64,000 nt of DNA, taken from positions 1,116,001 to 1,180,000 of the forward strand of contig NZ_CP039424.1 of the NCBI RefSeq assembly GCF_005877055.1, read 5' to 3'. Below the pieces are notes generated by a model. It saw only the letters and a program-made list of their open reading frames with translations, made no database searches and was not told the origin of the DNA. Source of the DNA: Citricoccus sp. SGAir0253 (lineage in GTDB: Bacteria > Actinomycetota > Actinomycetes > Actinomycetales > Micrococcaceae). Positions 7,820 to 15,999 of the stretch are shown here, one piece after another. The position numbers were made by a program, and so were the translations under genes. Numbering within the stretch: position 1 is the stretch's first letter; every line of letters starts with the position of its first letter.

Positions 7820-8404
7820 TCAGAGGTCGCGGCGCATGACGAGCCGCGGCATCCGGCTCGCCACGGCGTCCGTGGTGCCGATGACGCGGAACCCGGCCCG
7901 CTCGAACATCGACCGGGTGCCGACGAAGGCCATGGTCAGGTCCATCCGGCCGGGCGGGTCCACGGGATAGGCCTCCACCGCGGGGGCGCCGCGGGAGGCG
8001 GCGTGCTCCACGGCCCCGGCGAGGAGCCGGTCCGTCACGCCCTGCCGCCGGTGGCCCGCCCGCACCACCACGCAGATGATGCTCCACACGGGCACGTCGT
8101 CGACCGGGCGGATGAGCTTCGAGGACCGCAGGCGCGGGATCTCGGCCCGGGGGCCGATGCTGCACCAGCCCACGGGCTCGCCGTCGCGGTAGGTGACGAC
8201 GCCGGGCGGGTGCTCCCGCGCGCACAGGGCGCGCATCGCCTGCTCGCGGCTGCCGCCCCCGAGCTCCTCGATCTCGCGCGGCGACAACCGGTGGGACAGG
8301 CACCAGCAGTGGGTGTCCCGGCGGCGGGGATTGATGACGTCGGCGAAGTCCTCGAAGCGGTCGGGGGTCACGGGACGGGTCTGCCAGTCCGGTTCCTCGG
8401 GCAT
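7820..8404 (-). CDS. GNAT family N-acetyltransferase
   Basis: The open frame extends upstream, but ATG 8404 is chosen because a TACCCT -10 box lies exactly 6 nt before it (8416-8411). The 194-residue product shows the acetyl-CoA pyrophosphate loop 'RAGHRRQGVTDRLLAGAVEHA' and an N-terminal 'RRDTHCWCLSHRL' segment found in one GNAT subgroup. The substrate is unknown. It converges on selB with 6 bp between the stops and looks monocistronic. Confidence 0.82.
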   Translation of the reverse strand: MPEEPDWQTRPVTPDRFEDFADVINPRRRDTHCWCLSHRLSPREIEELGGGSREQAMRALCAREHPPGVVTYRDGEPVGWCSIGPRAEIPRLRSSKLIRPVDDVPVWSIICVVVRAGHRRQGVTDRLLAGAVEHAASRGAPAVEAYPVDPPGRMDLTMAFVGTRSMFERAGFRVIGTTDAVASRMPRLVMRRDL

Positions 8405-8410
8405 GGCACG

Positions 8411-8416
8411 AGGGTA
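8411..8416 (-). promoter_or_regulatory. Leaderless -10 box of the GNAT gene
   Basis: Minus-strand TACCCT, 6 nt before ATG 8404. It fits the TAnnnT plus 6-8 nt pattern seen at many genes in this window and decides the start codon. Confidence 0.5.
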
Positions 8417-8484
8417 GGCGCCGCCGGGGGGTGCCGGAACGGTCCCCGGCCCTGCCCGCCCCGCCCGTCGGACCGGCAACCGGG

Positions 8485-9180
8485 TCAGTCCAGGGCCCGC
8501 ACCTCGGCGGAGCCGCCCAGTGACTCCAGGGCGGTGAGGGCCAGGGCCATCGCGGCGGCCTCGTCGGTGAACAGGTGCCCGTGCACCCGGGAGGCGGCCA
8601 GGCGCAGGGCGTCGGCGCGGTCCAGGCCGAACCAGTCCATGATCGTGTCCAGCCCGGACGGGCTCACCCGCCACACCTTGTCGGCGTCCTTGACGATCGC
8701 GTCCTCGATCGAGAGCGCCTCGCGGCGGCTGTCGTGGCCGTCGATGATCTCCACCACCCGCGCCGTGAGGCCGGGATCGTGGCCGAGCGCCCCGAGGATG
8801 CCCTCGGCGATCCGGGCGCCCTCGCGCTCGTGCGCCAGCACGAGGTCCGGCCGGCCGCCCCCGGGGGCGATCGCCTCGAGCACCTCGTCCCCGGGCACGC
8901 GGGACCAGCCCGTGTCGTGCAGCAGGATCGCCGGCAGCACCACCCGCGCCTCGGCCTCCGGGTGGGACTCGAGCAGCGCCGCGGCGATGCCGAAGGCGTA
9001 GAGGGAGTGGCGGTCGTTGCCGCGCACCCGCAGGTGCGGGGCGGCGAGCGCCCAGATCCGCCGCTGCCCCGGGTCGAGGGCGGGCAGTCCGCGCAGCCCG
9101 CCCGGGTGGGGCAGGTGGGCCGAGACGTCGCGCCCCAGCTGGTTGTCGGTGGCGTGCGTCTTCTGGCCCATGGGCGCCAT
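8485..9180 (-). CDS. HD-domain phosphohydrolase-like protein
   Basis: The ~231-residue protein has an HD metal-binding pattern: 'RHSLYAFGIAAALL', 'VVLPAILLHDTGWSRV' (His-Asp pair), and 'VVEIIDGHDSRREALSIEDAIVKDADKVWRVS' (later His/Asp). HD proteins hydrolyse phosphate esters, often of nucleotides; the substrate here is not predictable. The frame reaches back to a GTG at 9222, but no ribosome-binding site precedes that codon; ATG 9180 ('MAPMGQKTH') is preferred with moderate certainty. It lies ~60 bp after the VWA gene on the same strand and is probably the last gene of that unit. Confidence 0.78.
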   Translation of the reverse strand: MAPMGQKTHATDNQLGRDVSAHLPHPGGLRGLPALDPGQRRIWALAAPHLRVRGNDRHSLYAFGIAAALLESHPEAEARVVLPAILLHDTGWSRVPGDEVLEAIAPGGGRPDLVLAHEREGARIAEGILGALGHDPGLTARVVEIIDGHDSRREALSIEDAIVKDADKVWRVSPSGLDTIMDWFGLDRADALRLAASRVHGHLFTDEAAAMALALTALESLGGSAEVRALD

Positions 9181-9238
9181 GCTGGCCGGACCCGGCCGCC
9201 GTCGTCCAGCGTCTCCTCCCACTGGGTGGAAGGCCGGA

Positions 9239-11245
9239 TCAGTCCCGGTCCACGTCCCCGAAGGCGGAGGGGAACCGCGGGGCGCGGCGGCGCAGGAACT
9301 CGCCCACGACCGCGGCGCCCAGGTCCTCCGGGTCCGGGGCGACCACCCGGCCGCCCACGCGGCGGGCCATCGCGGCCAGGAACCGCTCCAGCCCCGGGTC
9401 GCCGCCGAGGCGGAAGAACGTGACCTCGGCCCCGAGCCGGCCCACCCGGTCCAGCTCGGCCACGGTGGCCCGCACGGTCTCCGGCTCCGGCGGGTAGGAG
9501 AACCAGGACTCCCCGTGGGGCATCAGGCGGGCGGTCGGCTCGCCGTCGGTGACCACGAGCAGGACCGGCTGGCGCGTGGGGTGCTGCCGGAAGAACCGGG
9601 TGGCCAGCATCAGCGCGTGGTGCAGGTTGGTGCCCTGCTCGCGCAGGGGCGGCAGCGCGGTGAGGTCCTCGATCCGCACCGCCTGGGCGTAGCGGCCGAA
9701 GGTCACCAGGTGCAGGGCGTCCCCGCGGAACCGGGTGGAGACCAGGTGGTGCAGCGCCAGCGCCGTGCGCTTCATCGGCACCCAGCGGCCCTCGGCGGCC
9801 ATGGAGAACGAGGTGTCCACGAGCAGCGCCACGGCCGCCTGCGTGCGCGCCTCGGTCTCCTGGACCTCCACGTCCTGGACCTCGAGGCGCAGGCCCGACG
9901 CCGGGTCCCCGCCCGCCGCGGCCGTGCGGCCGATCGCGTTGGTCACCGTGCGGGTGACGTCCCACGGCTCCACGTCCCCGAACTGCCAGGACCGGCTGGC
10001 CCCGGTGAGCTCCCCGGCGGCCCCGGCGTGCCGGGTGTCCCGCTGGCCCTGCCGGCCGGAGAGGCGGCCGGCCGCGTCCCGCAGCAGGGACTTCCCGAGC
10101 CGCCGCATGGCGCGGGGGGACAGGCGCAGGTCCCCGTCCGTCCCGCGCCGGAGCAGGCCGGAGTCGCGCAGCGCCCGCTCCAGCTGCGCCAGGGTGCGGG
10201 CGGAGGCGGCCGCGTCCTCGCCGAGCTGGCGGCCCAGCGCGTCGACGTCGAGGTCGGACAGGGTGGACCCCGCGTAGTCCTGGGCGAGCTGCTCGGCCAG
10301 CTCGTCCAGCTCGGCCAGGTCCTGCAGCACCCCCGTGCCGTCGCCCAGGCCGAGGCCCTGGTCGCCGCCGAAGTCCTCCGAGCCGGTCCAGTCCTCCCCG
10401 GGCCGCAGGCCCTGGAGGTTGGCGTCCAGGCGGGCGAGCTGGTCCATCAGCTCCGGCGAGCCGAAGGCCTGCGCGGACAGGGCCATCAGCTCCGCGCGCT
10501 GCTCGGGCGTCATCGACCGGAGCATCCGCTGGGCGGCGGCGGAGCGCTTGGCCAGGGCGTCGATCAGCTCGTCGATGTCCTGGGGGTCCTCCGGGAACTG
10601 GTCCCCGTGGCGGGCCATGAAGTCCCGGAAGTCCTCGGGGGTGTCCTCGCCGCGGGCGTGCTTGTCCAGCAGGTCGTTGAGGTCCCGCAGCATCTCGGCG
10701 ATCGCCGCCCGGTCCTCGTCCGTGGCATTCTGCAGGGCGTCCTTCATCCCGGCGAAGCGCTGGTCCAGCATCTCCCGGCCGAGCAGGTCCTTGATCTGCT
10801 CGTAGCGCTCGCGGGCGGTGCCGGACTGCCAGTCGTAGTCGGCGAGGTCCGTGACGGCGGCGGCCGTGGACGCCGGCAGGCCCTGCAGCCGCATCTCCCG
10901 GAAGGACCGGTCCGTGTCGTCCATCCGGATGTCCCGGGCCAGCTGCTTGCGCTCCTCGAGCACCGCCTCGTCCAGCAGCCGCCGCACCTCCTGGAGCGTG
11001 CCGTCCAGCCGGTGCCGGCCCAGCAGGTCGCGCCGGCGCTGCGCCACGCGGCCGGCCAGGTCGTCGAGGCCGGTCATGCTCCGCGAGCCCCGGCGCAGGT
11101 ACTCGCGCATCGCCCGCTCGGGGGAGTAGCCGGCCATGACATCCTCCGCCACGGCGTCCAGGGCCTCGGACAGGTCGACCGGCGGGGCGAGCGGGTCCGG
11201 GCCGCCGGCGTAGCGGCCGTAGCGCGATGACTTCCCGTGGCGCAT
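9239..11245 (-). CDS. VWA domain-containing protein (MoxR-partner / chelatase-D-like)
   Basis: ATG 11245 ('MRHGKSSRYGRYAGGPDPL') is chosen because AAGGAGG lies 6 nt upstream; 53 further codons of open frame are ignored. The 668-residue protein has a long helical, acidic N-terminal and middle part and a C-terminal von Willebrand A domain with a MIDAS motif 'LVDTSFSM' (DxSxS), 'GTNLHHALMLATRFF' and 'LVVTDGEPTARL'. Proteins of this kind work with MoxR/BchI-type AAA+ ATPases in metal insertion or complex assembly. The matching ATPase gene is 61 bp upstream on the same strand. The target is unknown. Confidence 0.85.
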   Translation of the reverse strand: MRHGKSSRYGRYAGGPDPLAPPVDLSEALDAVAEDVMAGYSPERAMREYLRRGSRSMTGLDDLAGRVAQRRRDLLGRHRLDGTLQEVRRLLDEAVLEERKQLARDIRMDDTDRSFREMRLQGLPASTAAAVTDLADYDWQSGTARERYEQIKDLLGREMLDQRFAGMKDALQNATDEDRAAIAEMLRDLNDLLDKHARGEDTPEDFRDFMARHGDQFPEDPQDIDELIDALAKRSAAAQRMLRSMTPEQRAELMALSAQAFGSPELMDQLARLDANLQGLRPGEDWTGSEDFGGDQGLGLGDGTGVLQDLAELDELAEQLAQDYAGSTLSDLDVDALGRQLGEDAAASARTLAQLERALRDSGLLRRGTDGDLRLSPRAMRRLGKSLLRDAAGRLSGRQGQRDTRHAGAAGELTGASRSWQFGDVEPWDVTRTVTNAIGRTAAAGGDPASGLRLEVQDVEVQETEARTQAAVALLVDTSFSMAAEGRWVPMKRTALALHHLVSTRFRGDALHLVTFGRYAQAVRIEDLTALPPLREQGTNLHHALMLATRFFRQHPTRQPVLLVVTDGEPTARLMPHGESWFSYPPEPETVRATVAELDRVGRLGAEVTFFRLGGDPGLERFLAAMARRVGGRVVAPDPEDLGAAVVGEFLRRRAPRFPSAFGDVDRD

Positions 11246-11306
11246 GGCGCCTCCTTCGGTGCCGACCTTCGGTGCCTCCCCGTGGTGACCGGTGCGGGGC
11301 CGGCGC

Positions 11307-12776
11307 TCAGCCGTAGACGGTCTGCCCGTCCGCGGTCTCCTTGGACAGTTCCCGGGCGAGGTACAGGCCCTCGAGGGCCAGCTCGATCGCCCCCGCCCGC
11401 TCACCCGCGCTCGGGACGCCGGCCGCGCCCGCCGCGGCGCCGCCGTCGGGACGGGCCGGGGAGCCGTTCACGCGGGCGGTGATCTCGTCGTACAGCCCGG
11501 GGTCCGGCAGCTCGGGCAGGTCGGCGAGGAACTCGGCGGCGGTGACGCGCTCGCCGGTCGTGATGGTCCGGTGCCCGTCGAAGGCGTCCACGAGCGGGCC
11601 GAGGTCCAGCCCGCCGAAGTGCTCGCGGACGGCCTGGGCCACGGCGGTGCGCAGCAGGTGCTCGAGGATCTCGGCCTCGCGGCCCTCCTCGCCGGACTCG
11701 AACTCGACCTTGCCGCCGAGCACGTCCACCGCCGCGTCGATGTCCACGAGCCGGGCCACCGCCTCGCCGGGCAGCCCCTCGCCGTCCGGGCCGGCGGCCG
11801 CCTCCCCGCGCACCGCCGCCCGGTGCCGGGCCGCGGCGGCGATCGTCTCCGCCCCGGCGATCGCGAACCGGGCCGAGACGCCGGAGGCCTGGTTGATCGC
11901 GGTCGAGGAGCGCAGGGCGCGGGTGAACCGGGCGAGGATCTCCAGCAGCACGTCCGGCACCTCGGCGGTCAGGTGCGCCTCCTGGCGGATCACCGCCACC
12001 TCGTCCGCCAGCTCCAGCGGGTAGTGGGTGCGGATCTCGGCCCCGAAGCGGTCCTTGAGGGGCGTGATGATCCGGCCGCGGTTGGTGTAGTCCTCCGGGT
12101 TCGCCGAGGCCACCACGAGCACGTCCAGGGGCAGCCGCAGCACGTAGCCGCGGACCTGGATGTCACGCTCCTCCATGACGTTCAGCAGGGCCACCTGGAT
12201 GCGCTCGGCGAGGTCGGGCAGCTCGTTGAGCGCCACGATCCCGCGGTTGGCCCGCGGGACGAGGCCGTAGTGGATCGTCTCCGGGTCGCCCAGCCGCCGC
12301 CCCTCGGCCACGCGCATGGGGTCCACGTCCCCGATCAGGTCCGCCACGGAGGTGTCCGGGGTGGAGAGCTTCTCCACGTAGCGCTCGGAGCGGTGCCGCC
12401 ACGCCACCGGCAGCTCGTCCCCGTCGATCGCCGCGCGGGCCACGGACGCCGCCGTGATCGGCGCGTAGGGGTGCTCGTTGAGCTCGGAGCCGGCGATCAC
12501 GGGGGACCACTCGTCCAGCAGCCCGGCCAGGGTGCGCAGCAGGCGCGTCTTGCCCTGCCCGCGCTCGCCGAGCAGCACCACGTCGTGGCCGGCGATGAGG
12601 GCCCGCTCGAGCTGGGGGATGACCGTGGAACCGAAGCCGTGCAGGCCCGGCCACGGATCCTCGCCGGCGGCCAGGGCCGCCAGGAGGTTCTCGCGGATCT
12701 CCTCGCGCAGGGACCGCATCCGGTGCCCGGAGGCCCGCAGCTCGGCCAGGGTGCTGATCTCGGGAGGCGTGCTCAC
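11307..12776 (-). CDS. AAA+ ATPase, MoxR / magnesium-chelatase subunit I-like
   Basis: Walker A 'LLGERGQGKTRLLRTL' and sensor/Walker B region 'GIVALNELPDLAERIQVALLNVMEERDIQVRGY' identify an AAA+ protein of the BchI/MoxR clade, 489 residues. GTG 12776 is preferred over GTG 12785 because a TAGCGT -10 box ends exactly 7 nt before 12776, which makes the gene leaderless. The upstream GTG lies inside that box and spacer. It pairs with the VWA protein next to it, as BchI pairs with BchD. It is divergent from the histidine phosphatase gene, which has its own leaderless box. Confidence 0.87.
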   Translation of the reverse strand: MSTPPEISTLAELRASGHRMRSLREEIRENLLAALAAGEDPWPGLHGFGSTVIPQLERALIAGHDVVLLGERGQGKTRLLRTLAGLLDEWSPVIAGSELNEHPYAPITAASVARAAIDGDELPVAWRHRSERYVEKLSTPDTSVADLIGDVDPMRVAEGRRLGDPETIHYGLVPRANRGIVALNELPDLAERIQVALLNVMEERDIQVRGYVLRLPLDVLVVASANPEDYTNRGRIITPLKDRFGAEIRTHYPLELADEVAVIRQEAHLTAEVPDVLLEILARFTRALRSSTAINQASGVSARFAIAGAETIAAAARHRAAVRGEAAAGPDGEGLPGEAVARLVDIDAAVDVLGGKVEFESGEEGREAEILEHLLRTAVAQAVREHFGGLDLGPLVDAFDGHRTITTGERVTAAEFLADLPELPDPGLYDEITARVNGSPARPDGGAAAGAAGVPSAGERAGAIELALEGLYLARELSKETADGQTVYG

Positions 12777-12783
12777 GTCCTCC

Positions 12784-12789
12784 ACGCTA
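12784..12789 (-). promoter_or_regulatory. Leaderless -10 box of the AAA+ gene
   Basis: Minus-strand TAGCGT with a 7-nt spacer (GGAGGAC) to GTG 12776. Confidence 0.5.
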
Positions 12790-12840
12790 GACCCGCGCGG
12801 GGACGCCGTCGAGGGGGTGTCCGGGCGGCGTGGCGCGGCC

Positions 12841-12846
12841 TAGGCT
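12841..12846 (+). promoter_or_regulatory. Leaderless -10 box of the histidine phosphatase gene
   Basis: TAGGCT, 7 nt before ATG 12854. It is ~51 bp from the opposite-facing AAA+ box. Confidence 0.55.
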
Positions 12847-12853
12847 GGCCCCG

Positions 12854-13558
12854 ATGAGCGCGACGAGCGAGGACTCCCCGGCGGGCCCGCGGCCCACCCT
12901 CGTGCTGCTGGTGCGGCACGGCCAGACCCCCACCACCGGCCAGGTGCTGCCCGGCCGGGCCCCCGGCCTGCACCTGTCCGAGCACGGCCGCGCCCAGGCC
13001 GAGCGGGTGGCCGGACGGCTGGCCGAGCTGCCGGTCACGGCCGTCTACGCCTCGCCGCTGGAGCGCACCGTGCAGACCGCGGGCCCGACGGCGGAGCGCA
13101 CCGGGGTGCCGGTCGTCACCGAGGAGGGGCTGCTGGAGGGCGACTTCGGGGCGTGGACCGGGGCGAACCTGGCCGAGCTGGCCCGGCTGCCGGAGTGGCG
13201 CACCGTGCAGCACGAGCCGGAGTCCTTCCGCTTCCCGGACGGGGAGAGCTTCGTGGAGATCCGGGACCGGATGGCCGCCACCCTGCGACGGCTGCGGGAG
13301 GCCCACCCCGGGGGCACGATCGTGTGCTTCTCCCACGCCGACCCCATCCGGGTGGCCGTCTCGGACGCCCTGGGCACCCCGCTCAACCGCTTCCAGCGCC
13401 TGAGCGTGGGGCCGTGCTCCGTCTCCGTGATCGCGTACCCGCCCGCCGCGGACGGCGCCGGGGGCGCCGGCGGCGCGGACGGCGCGGAGGAGCCGGACCC
13501 CGTGGTGCTGACCGTGAACTCGACGCAGGACTCGCTCGCCGAGCTGCGTCCCGCCTAG
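12854..13558 (+). CDS. Histidine phosphatase family protein (MSMEG_4193-type phosphomutase-like)
   Basis: The 234-residue protein has the phosphoglycerate-mutase fold markers 'LVRHGQTPTTGQVLPGR' (catalytic His in RHG), 'EEGLLEGDFGAWTG' (acid Glu) and 'IVCFSHADPIRVAVSDALGTPLNRFQRL' (second His). An insert of Gly/Ala/Asp repeats lies near the C-terminus. ATG 12854 is set by the leaderless -10 box; eight more codons of open frame upstream are ignored. The next gene is 9 bp downstream, the usual SCO1664-family neighbour. The substrate is unknown. Confidence 0.85.
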   Translation: MSATSEDSPAGPRPTLVLLVRHGQTPTTGQVLPGRAPGLHLSEHGRAQAERVAGRLAELPVTAVYASPLERTVQTAGPTAERTGVPVVTEEGLLEGDFGAWTGANLAELARLPEWRTVQHEPESFRFPDGESFVEIRDRMAATLRRLREAHPGGTIVCFSHADPIRVAVSDALGTPLNRFQRLSVGPCSVSVIAYPPAADGAGGAGGADGAEEPDPVVLTVNSTQDSLAELRPA

Positions 13559-13567
13559 GCCGCCGCG

Positions 13568-14473
13568 ATGCCCGCCGTGCCCGCCGACCTGCCGGACCCG
13601 ACCCCGCCGCCCGGCGACGACCCGGCCGCCGTCCTCGGGCTGCTGCTGCACGGTGACCTGGAGCTGCTGGGACGCATGGTCAACAGCAGCAACGAGACCT
13701 TCCTCGTCGAGCTCAGCCGCGGGCCGGAGCGGCACTGGGGGATCTACAAGCCCCGGCTCGGCGAGCGCCCCCTGCGCGACTTCCCGCCGGGGCTGCACCG
13801 CCGCGAGCGGGCCGCGTACCTGCTCAGCGAGGTCCTCGGCTGGGGCGTGGTCCCCCCGACGGTGATCCGCGAGGACGCCCCCTTCGGCGAGGGCTCCGTC
13901 CAGCTGTTCGTCGAGCACGACCCGGCGCGGCACTACTTCACCCTGGTCGGCGGAGCGCCGGAGGGCGTGCGGTGGGGGGCCGGCGTCGGGGTGCACGTCC
14001 CGGTGCCGGAGTCGGGACCGCCCGGCCGGGAGGCCGAGGACCGGCACGACGACGGCGCGGACGGCGCCGACGGCACCGAGGGGGAGGCGCCCGGCGGAGT
14101 CGCCGCCGTCCGCGGCATCCCGGCGCAGCTGCGCCGGCTGGCGCTGTTCGACCTCGTGGCCAACAACGCCGACCGCAAGGCCGGGCACGTGCTCGCCGGG
14201 ACGGACGGGCGGCTGTGGGGGATCGACCACGGGCTGTGCTTCGCCGCCGCGTTCAAGCTGCGGACCGTGATGTGGGACTTCGCCGGGGAGGAGATCGACG
14301 CCGGCTGGCTGGCCGGCCTCGCCCCGCTCGCCGACGAGGTCCCCGGGGAGCTGGCGGACCTGCTGCACTGGCGCGAGGCCGACGCCCTGCGGGGCCGGGT
14401 CCGGCAGCTGCTGTCCGTGCCGCGGTTCCCGCTGGACACGACCGGGATGCGCTTCCCCTGGCCGCTCGTCTGA
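13568..14473 (+). CDS. SCO1664 family protein (phosphatidylinositol-kinase-like fold)
   Basis: The 301-residue protein matches the actinobacterial SCO1664 family: 'LHGDLELLGRMVNSSNETFLVEL', 'GIYKPRLGERPLRDFPPG', 'ERAAYLLSEVLGWGVVPPTVIR' and 'LFDLVANNADRKAGHVL', with 'GIDHGLCF'. These resemble the lysine, HxxxN-like 'NNADRK' and 'DHG' elements of the PI3/4-kinase fold. An Asp/Gly-rich insert lies at ~155-175. It is 9 bp from the histidine phosphatase gene, its usual partner. In many actinobacteria a DUF3090 gene lies between the two; none is present here. Activity has not been established for the family, to my knowledge. Confidence 0.82.
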   Translation: MPAVPADLPDPTPPPGDDPAAVLGLLLHGDLELLGRMVNSSNETFLVELSRGPERHWGIYKPRLGERPLRDFPPGLHRRERAAYLLSEVLGWGVVPPTVIREDAPFGEGSVQLFVEHDPARHYFTLVGGAPEGVRWGAGVGVHVPVPESGPPGREAEDRHDDGADGADGTEGEAPGGVAAVRGIPAQLRRLALFDLVANNADRKAGHVLAGTDGRLWGIDHGLCFAAAFKLRTVMWDFAGEEIDAGWLAGLAPLADEVPGELADLLHWREADALRGRVRQLLSVPRFPLDTTGMRFPWPLV

Positions 14474-14479
14474 GCCCGC

Positions 14480-15361
14480 TCAGATCCTGACGTCCACCTC
14501 GGCGTCCTGGCGCAGCTGCTCCATGCGCTCCATGATCGCCTCGTTCTGCTTCTGGGAGGTGACCTGCTGCTCGAGCTGCGGCCTGGCCTCCTCGAAGGAG
14601 GGGGGCTCGGCGGAGGCGCTGGAGGAGCCCTGGCCCTCCTGGCCACCCTCCTGCCCGCCGCCCTGCCCGCCGCCCTGCTGCTGGGAGGCCACGGCCTGGT
14701 CGTAGAGGGCCTTCAGCTCCTCCTCGGTGGGCTCCGGGACGTCGAGCTCCTCGATCGAGGCGGTCATGAGCACCTGCTTGCGCGCGTCGGACCGCACCTG
14801 TTCCTCGGGGAAGCCCTGCTCCTCGTAGGCGGCGAGGAGCTCCTTCACGGATCCGAGCTGCTGGGCCTTGGCGGTCTCCTGGAGCAGCTTGTCCACGTCC
14901 TCGTCGGTGGCCTCGTGGCCGGAGGCCTCGGCGTCCTGCACGAGCAGCTCGCTGCCCACCATGGAGTCCACCGTCTGCTTCCTCAGCTGGTCCTGGTCGA
15001 TCTCCTGGCCGGACATCTGCGCCTGCAGGGCCATCTGCTGGAACTGGGACTCGTAGACGCCCTTGAAGTCGTCGCCGGAGATCTCCTCGCCGTTGACCGT
15101 GGCGACGACGTCCGGGATGCCCTCGAGGTCCGGTTCCGGCATCGCCGGGGCGCTGCCCTGGGCGCCGGAGGCGTCGCCGGACGGGGCGGCATCGCCCTGG
15201 GCCCGGGCGTCCGGGGCGGCGCCCTCCTGCGCGGCGCTCGCGCCGGCGTCGGCCGTGCTGGCGGTGGCGGGCTCGGACTCGGCGGCTCCCGAGGCGCCGC
15301 AGGCACTGAGTCCGAGGAGCGATCCGACCAGCGCGACGCTGGTGAGCAACTTCCGGGGCAT
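14480..15361 (-). CDS. SurA N-terminal domain lipoprotein (putative extracytoplasmic chaperone)
   Basis: A lipoprotein signal ends 'LLGLSAC' (Cys21). An Ala/Glu/Asp/Gly-rich linker (~20-85) is followed by a SurA-N/trigger-factor-like helical segment: 'VVATVNGEEISGDDFKGVYESQFQQMALQAQ', 'LLVQDAEASGHEATDEDVDKLL' and 'ARKQVLMTASIEELDVPEPTEEELKALYDQAV'. No parvulin catalytic domain is evident; the space where it would sit is a short Gly/Gln-rich spacer. It probably holds exported proteins during folding on the outer membrane face. GAAAGGA lies ~11 nt before the ATG. It is convergent with the SCO1664 gene (6 bp). Confidence 0.8.
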   Translation of the reverse strand: MPRKLLTSVALVGSLLGLSACGASGAAESEPATASTADAGASAAQEGAAPDARAQGDAAPSGDASGAQGSAPAMPEPDLEGIPDVVATVNGEEISGDDFKGVYESQFQQMALQAQMSGQEIDQDQLRKQTVDSMVGSELLVQDAEASGHEATDEDVDKLLQETAKAQQLGSVKELLAAYEEQGFPEEQVRSDARKQVLMTASIEELDVPEPTEEELKALYDQAVASQQQGGGQGGGQEGGQEGQGSSSASAEPPSFEEARPQLEQQVTSQKQNEAIMERMEQLRQDAEVDVRI

Positions 15362-15490
15362 GGGGTGACCGTCCTTTCTGGAGATGGCTCCCGCACGGTA
15401 GCAAGCGAGGCTGGGCGGCGCGGTCAGGTCCCGTTCAGGTGCCGCCCAGCCGCGCCGGCCGGAGGACGGGCGCTCCGGCCGGCAGGGGCC

Positions 15491-15922
15491 TCAGCGCTGG
15501 TACGGGTCGGTGATCTCGCGGAGCATCTCCAGCGCCTCGCGCAGCTGCGCCATGCGCCGCTCTCCGAGGTGGGCCCGCCACTCCTCCTCGATGCGCTGCT
15601 CCTCGGCGCGGGCCACCGGGAGCAGGGCGACCGCCCGCGGGGCCAGGCGGACCAGTCGGGCTCGCCCGTCGGAGGGGTCTGGGACCCGCTCGACGTAGCC
15701 GGCCGCCTCGAGCCGGTCCACGAGCGCGGTGGCGGTCTGCTTGGTGACCTGGGCCTGCTCGGCGAGGTCTCCGAGCCGGTTGCCGTCCGGCGCGATGCGG
15801 GCCACGAGGCGCGCCTGCGGCAGGCTCAACTCGTGGCCCGCCGCGCGCAGGGCGGCCATGATGCGGTTCTCCGCCGACCGCCCGGCGATGAACATCAGCA
15901 GTGCCGTGGGCAGTTCCCTCAT
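15491..15922 (-). CDS. MarR family transcriptional regulator
   Basis: The 143-residue protein has the MarR winged helix: 'LSLPQARLVARI', recognition segment '[46 protein letters not shown]' with the DxR wing, and a C-terminal dimer helix. MarR proteins usually repress themselves and a divergent gene, releasing DNA on binding a small ligand or on thiol oxidation. No Cys is present here, so oxidation sensing through Cys is unlikely. The divergent neighbour is a DsbA-fold nitroreductase-like gene, and an imperfect palindrome lies between them. Confidence 0.9.
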   Translation of the reverse strand: MRELPTALLMFIAGRSAENRIMAALRAAGHELSLPQARLVARIAPDGNRLGDLAEQAQVTKQTATALVDRLEAAGYVERVPDPSDGRARLVRLAPRAVALLPVARAEEQRIEEEWRAHLGERRMAQLREALEMLREITDPYQR

Positions 15923-15936
15923 CGGTCCCCCGTGGA

Positions 15937-15961
15937 TTTAGTCAGATGATCGAAGTAAAAT
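15937..15961. promoter_or_regulatory. Candidate MarR operator overlapping the -10 box of the nitroreductase gene
   Basis: An AT-rich island in very GC-rich DNA. Arms 15937-15947 and 15949-15959 (TTTAGTCAGAT and ATCGAAGTAAA) match at 8 of 11 symmetric positions, with the axis at 15948. A plus-strand TAAAAT box at 15956-15961 overlaps the right arm. It lies 15 bp from the marR start and 38 bp from the divergent start. Confidence 0.45.
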
Positions 15962-15999
15962 GATGGCACGAGCGTAGCAGGCGGACGAGGGTGATGATC

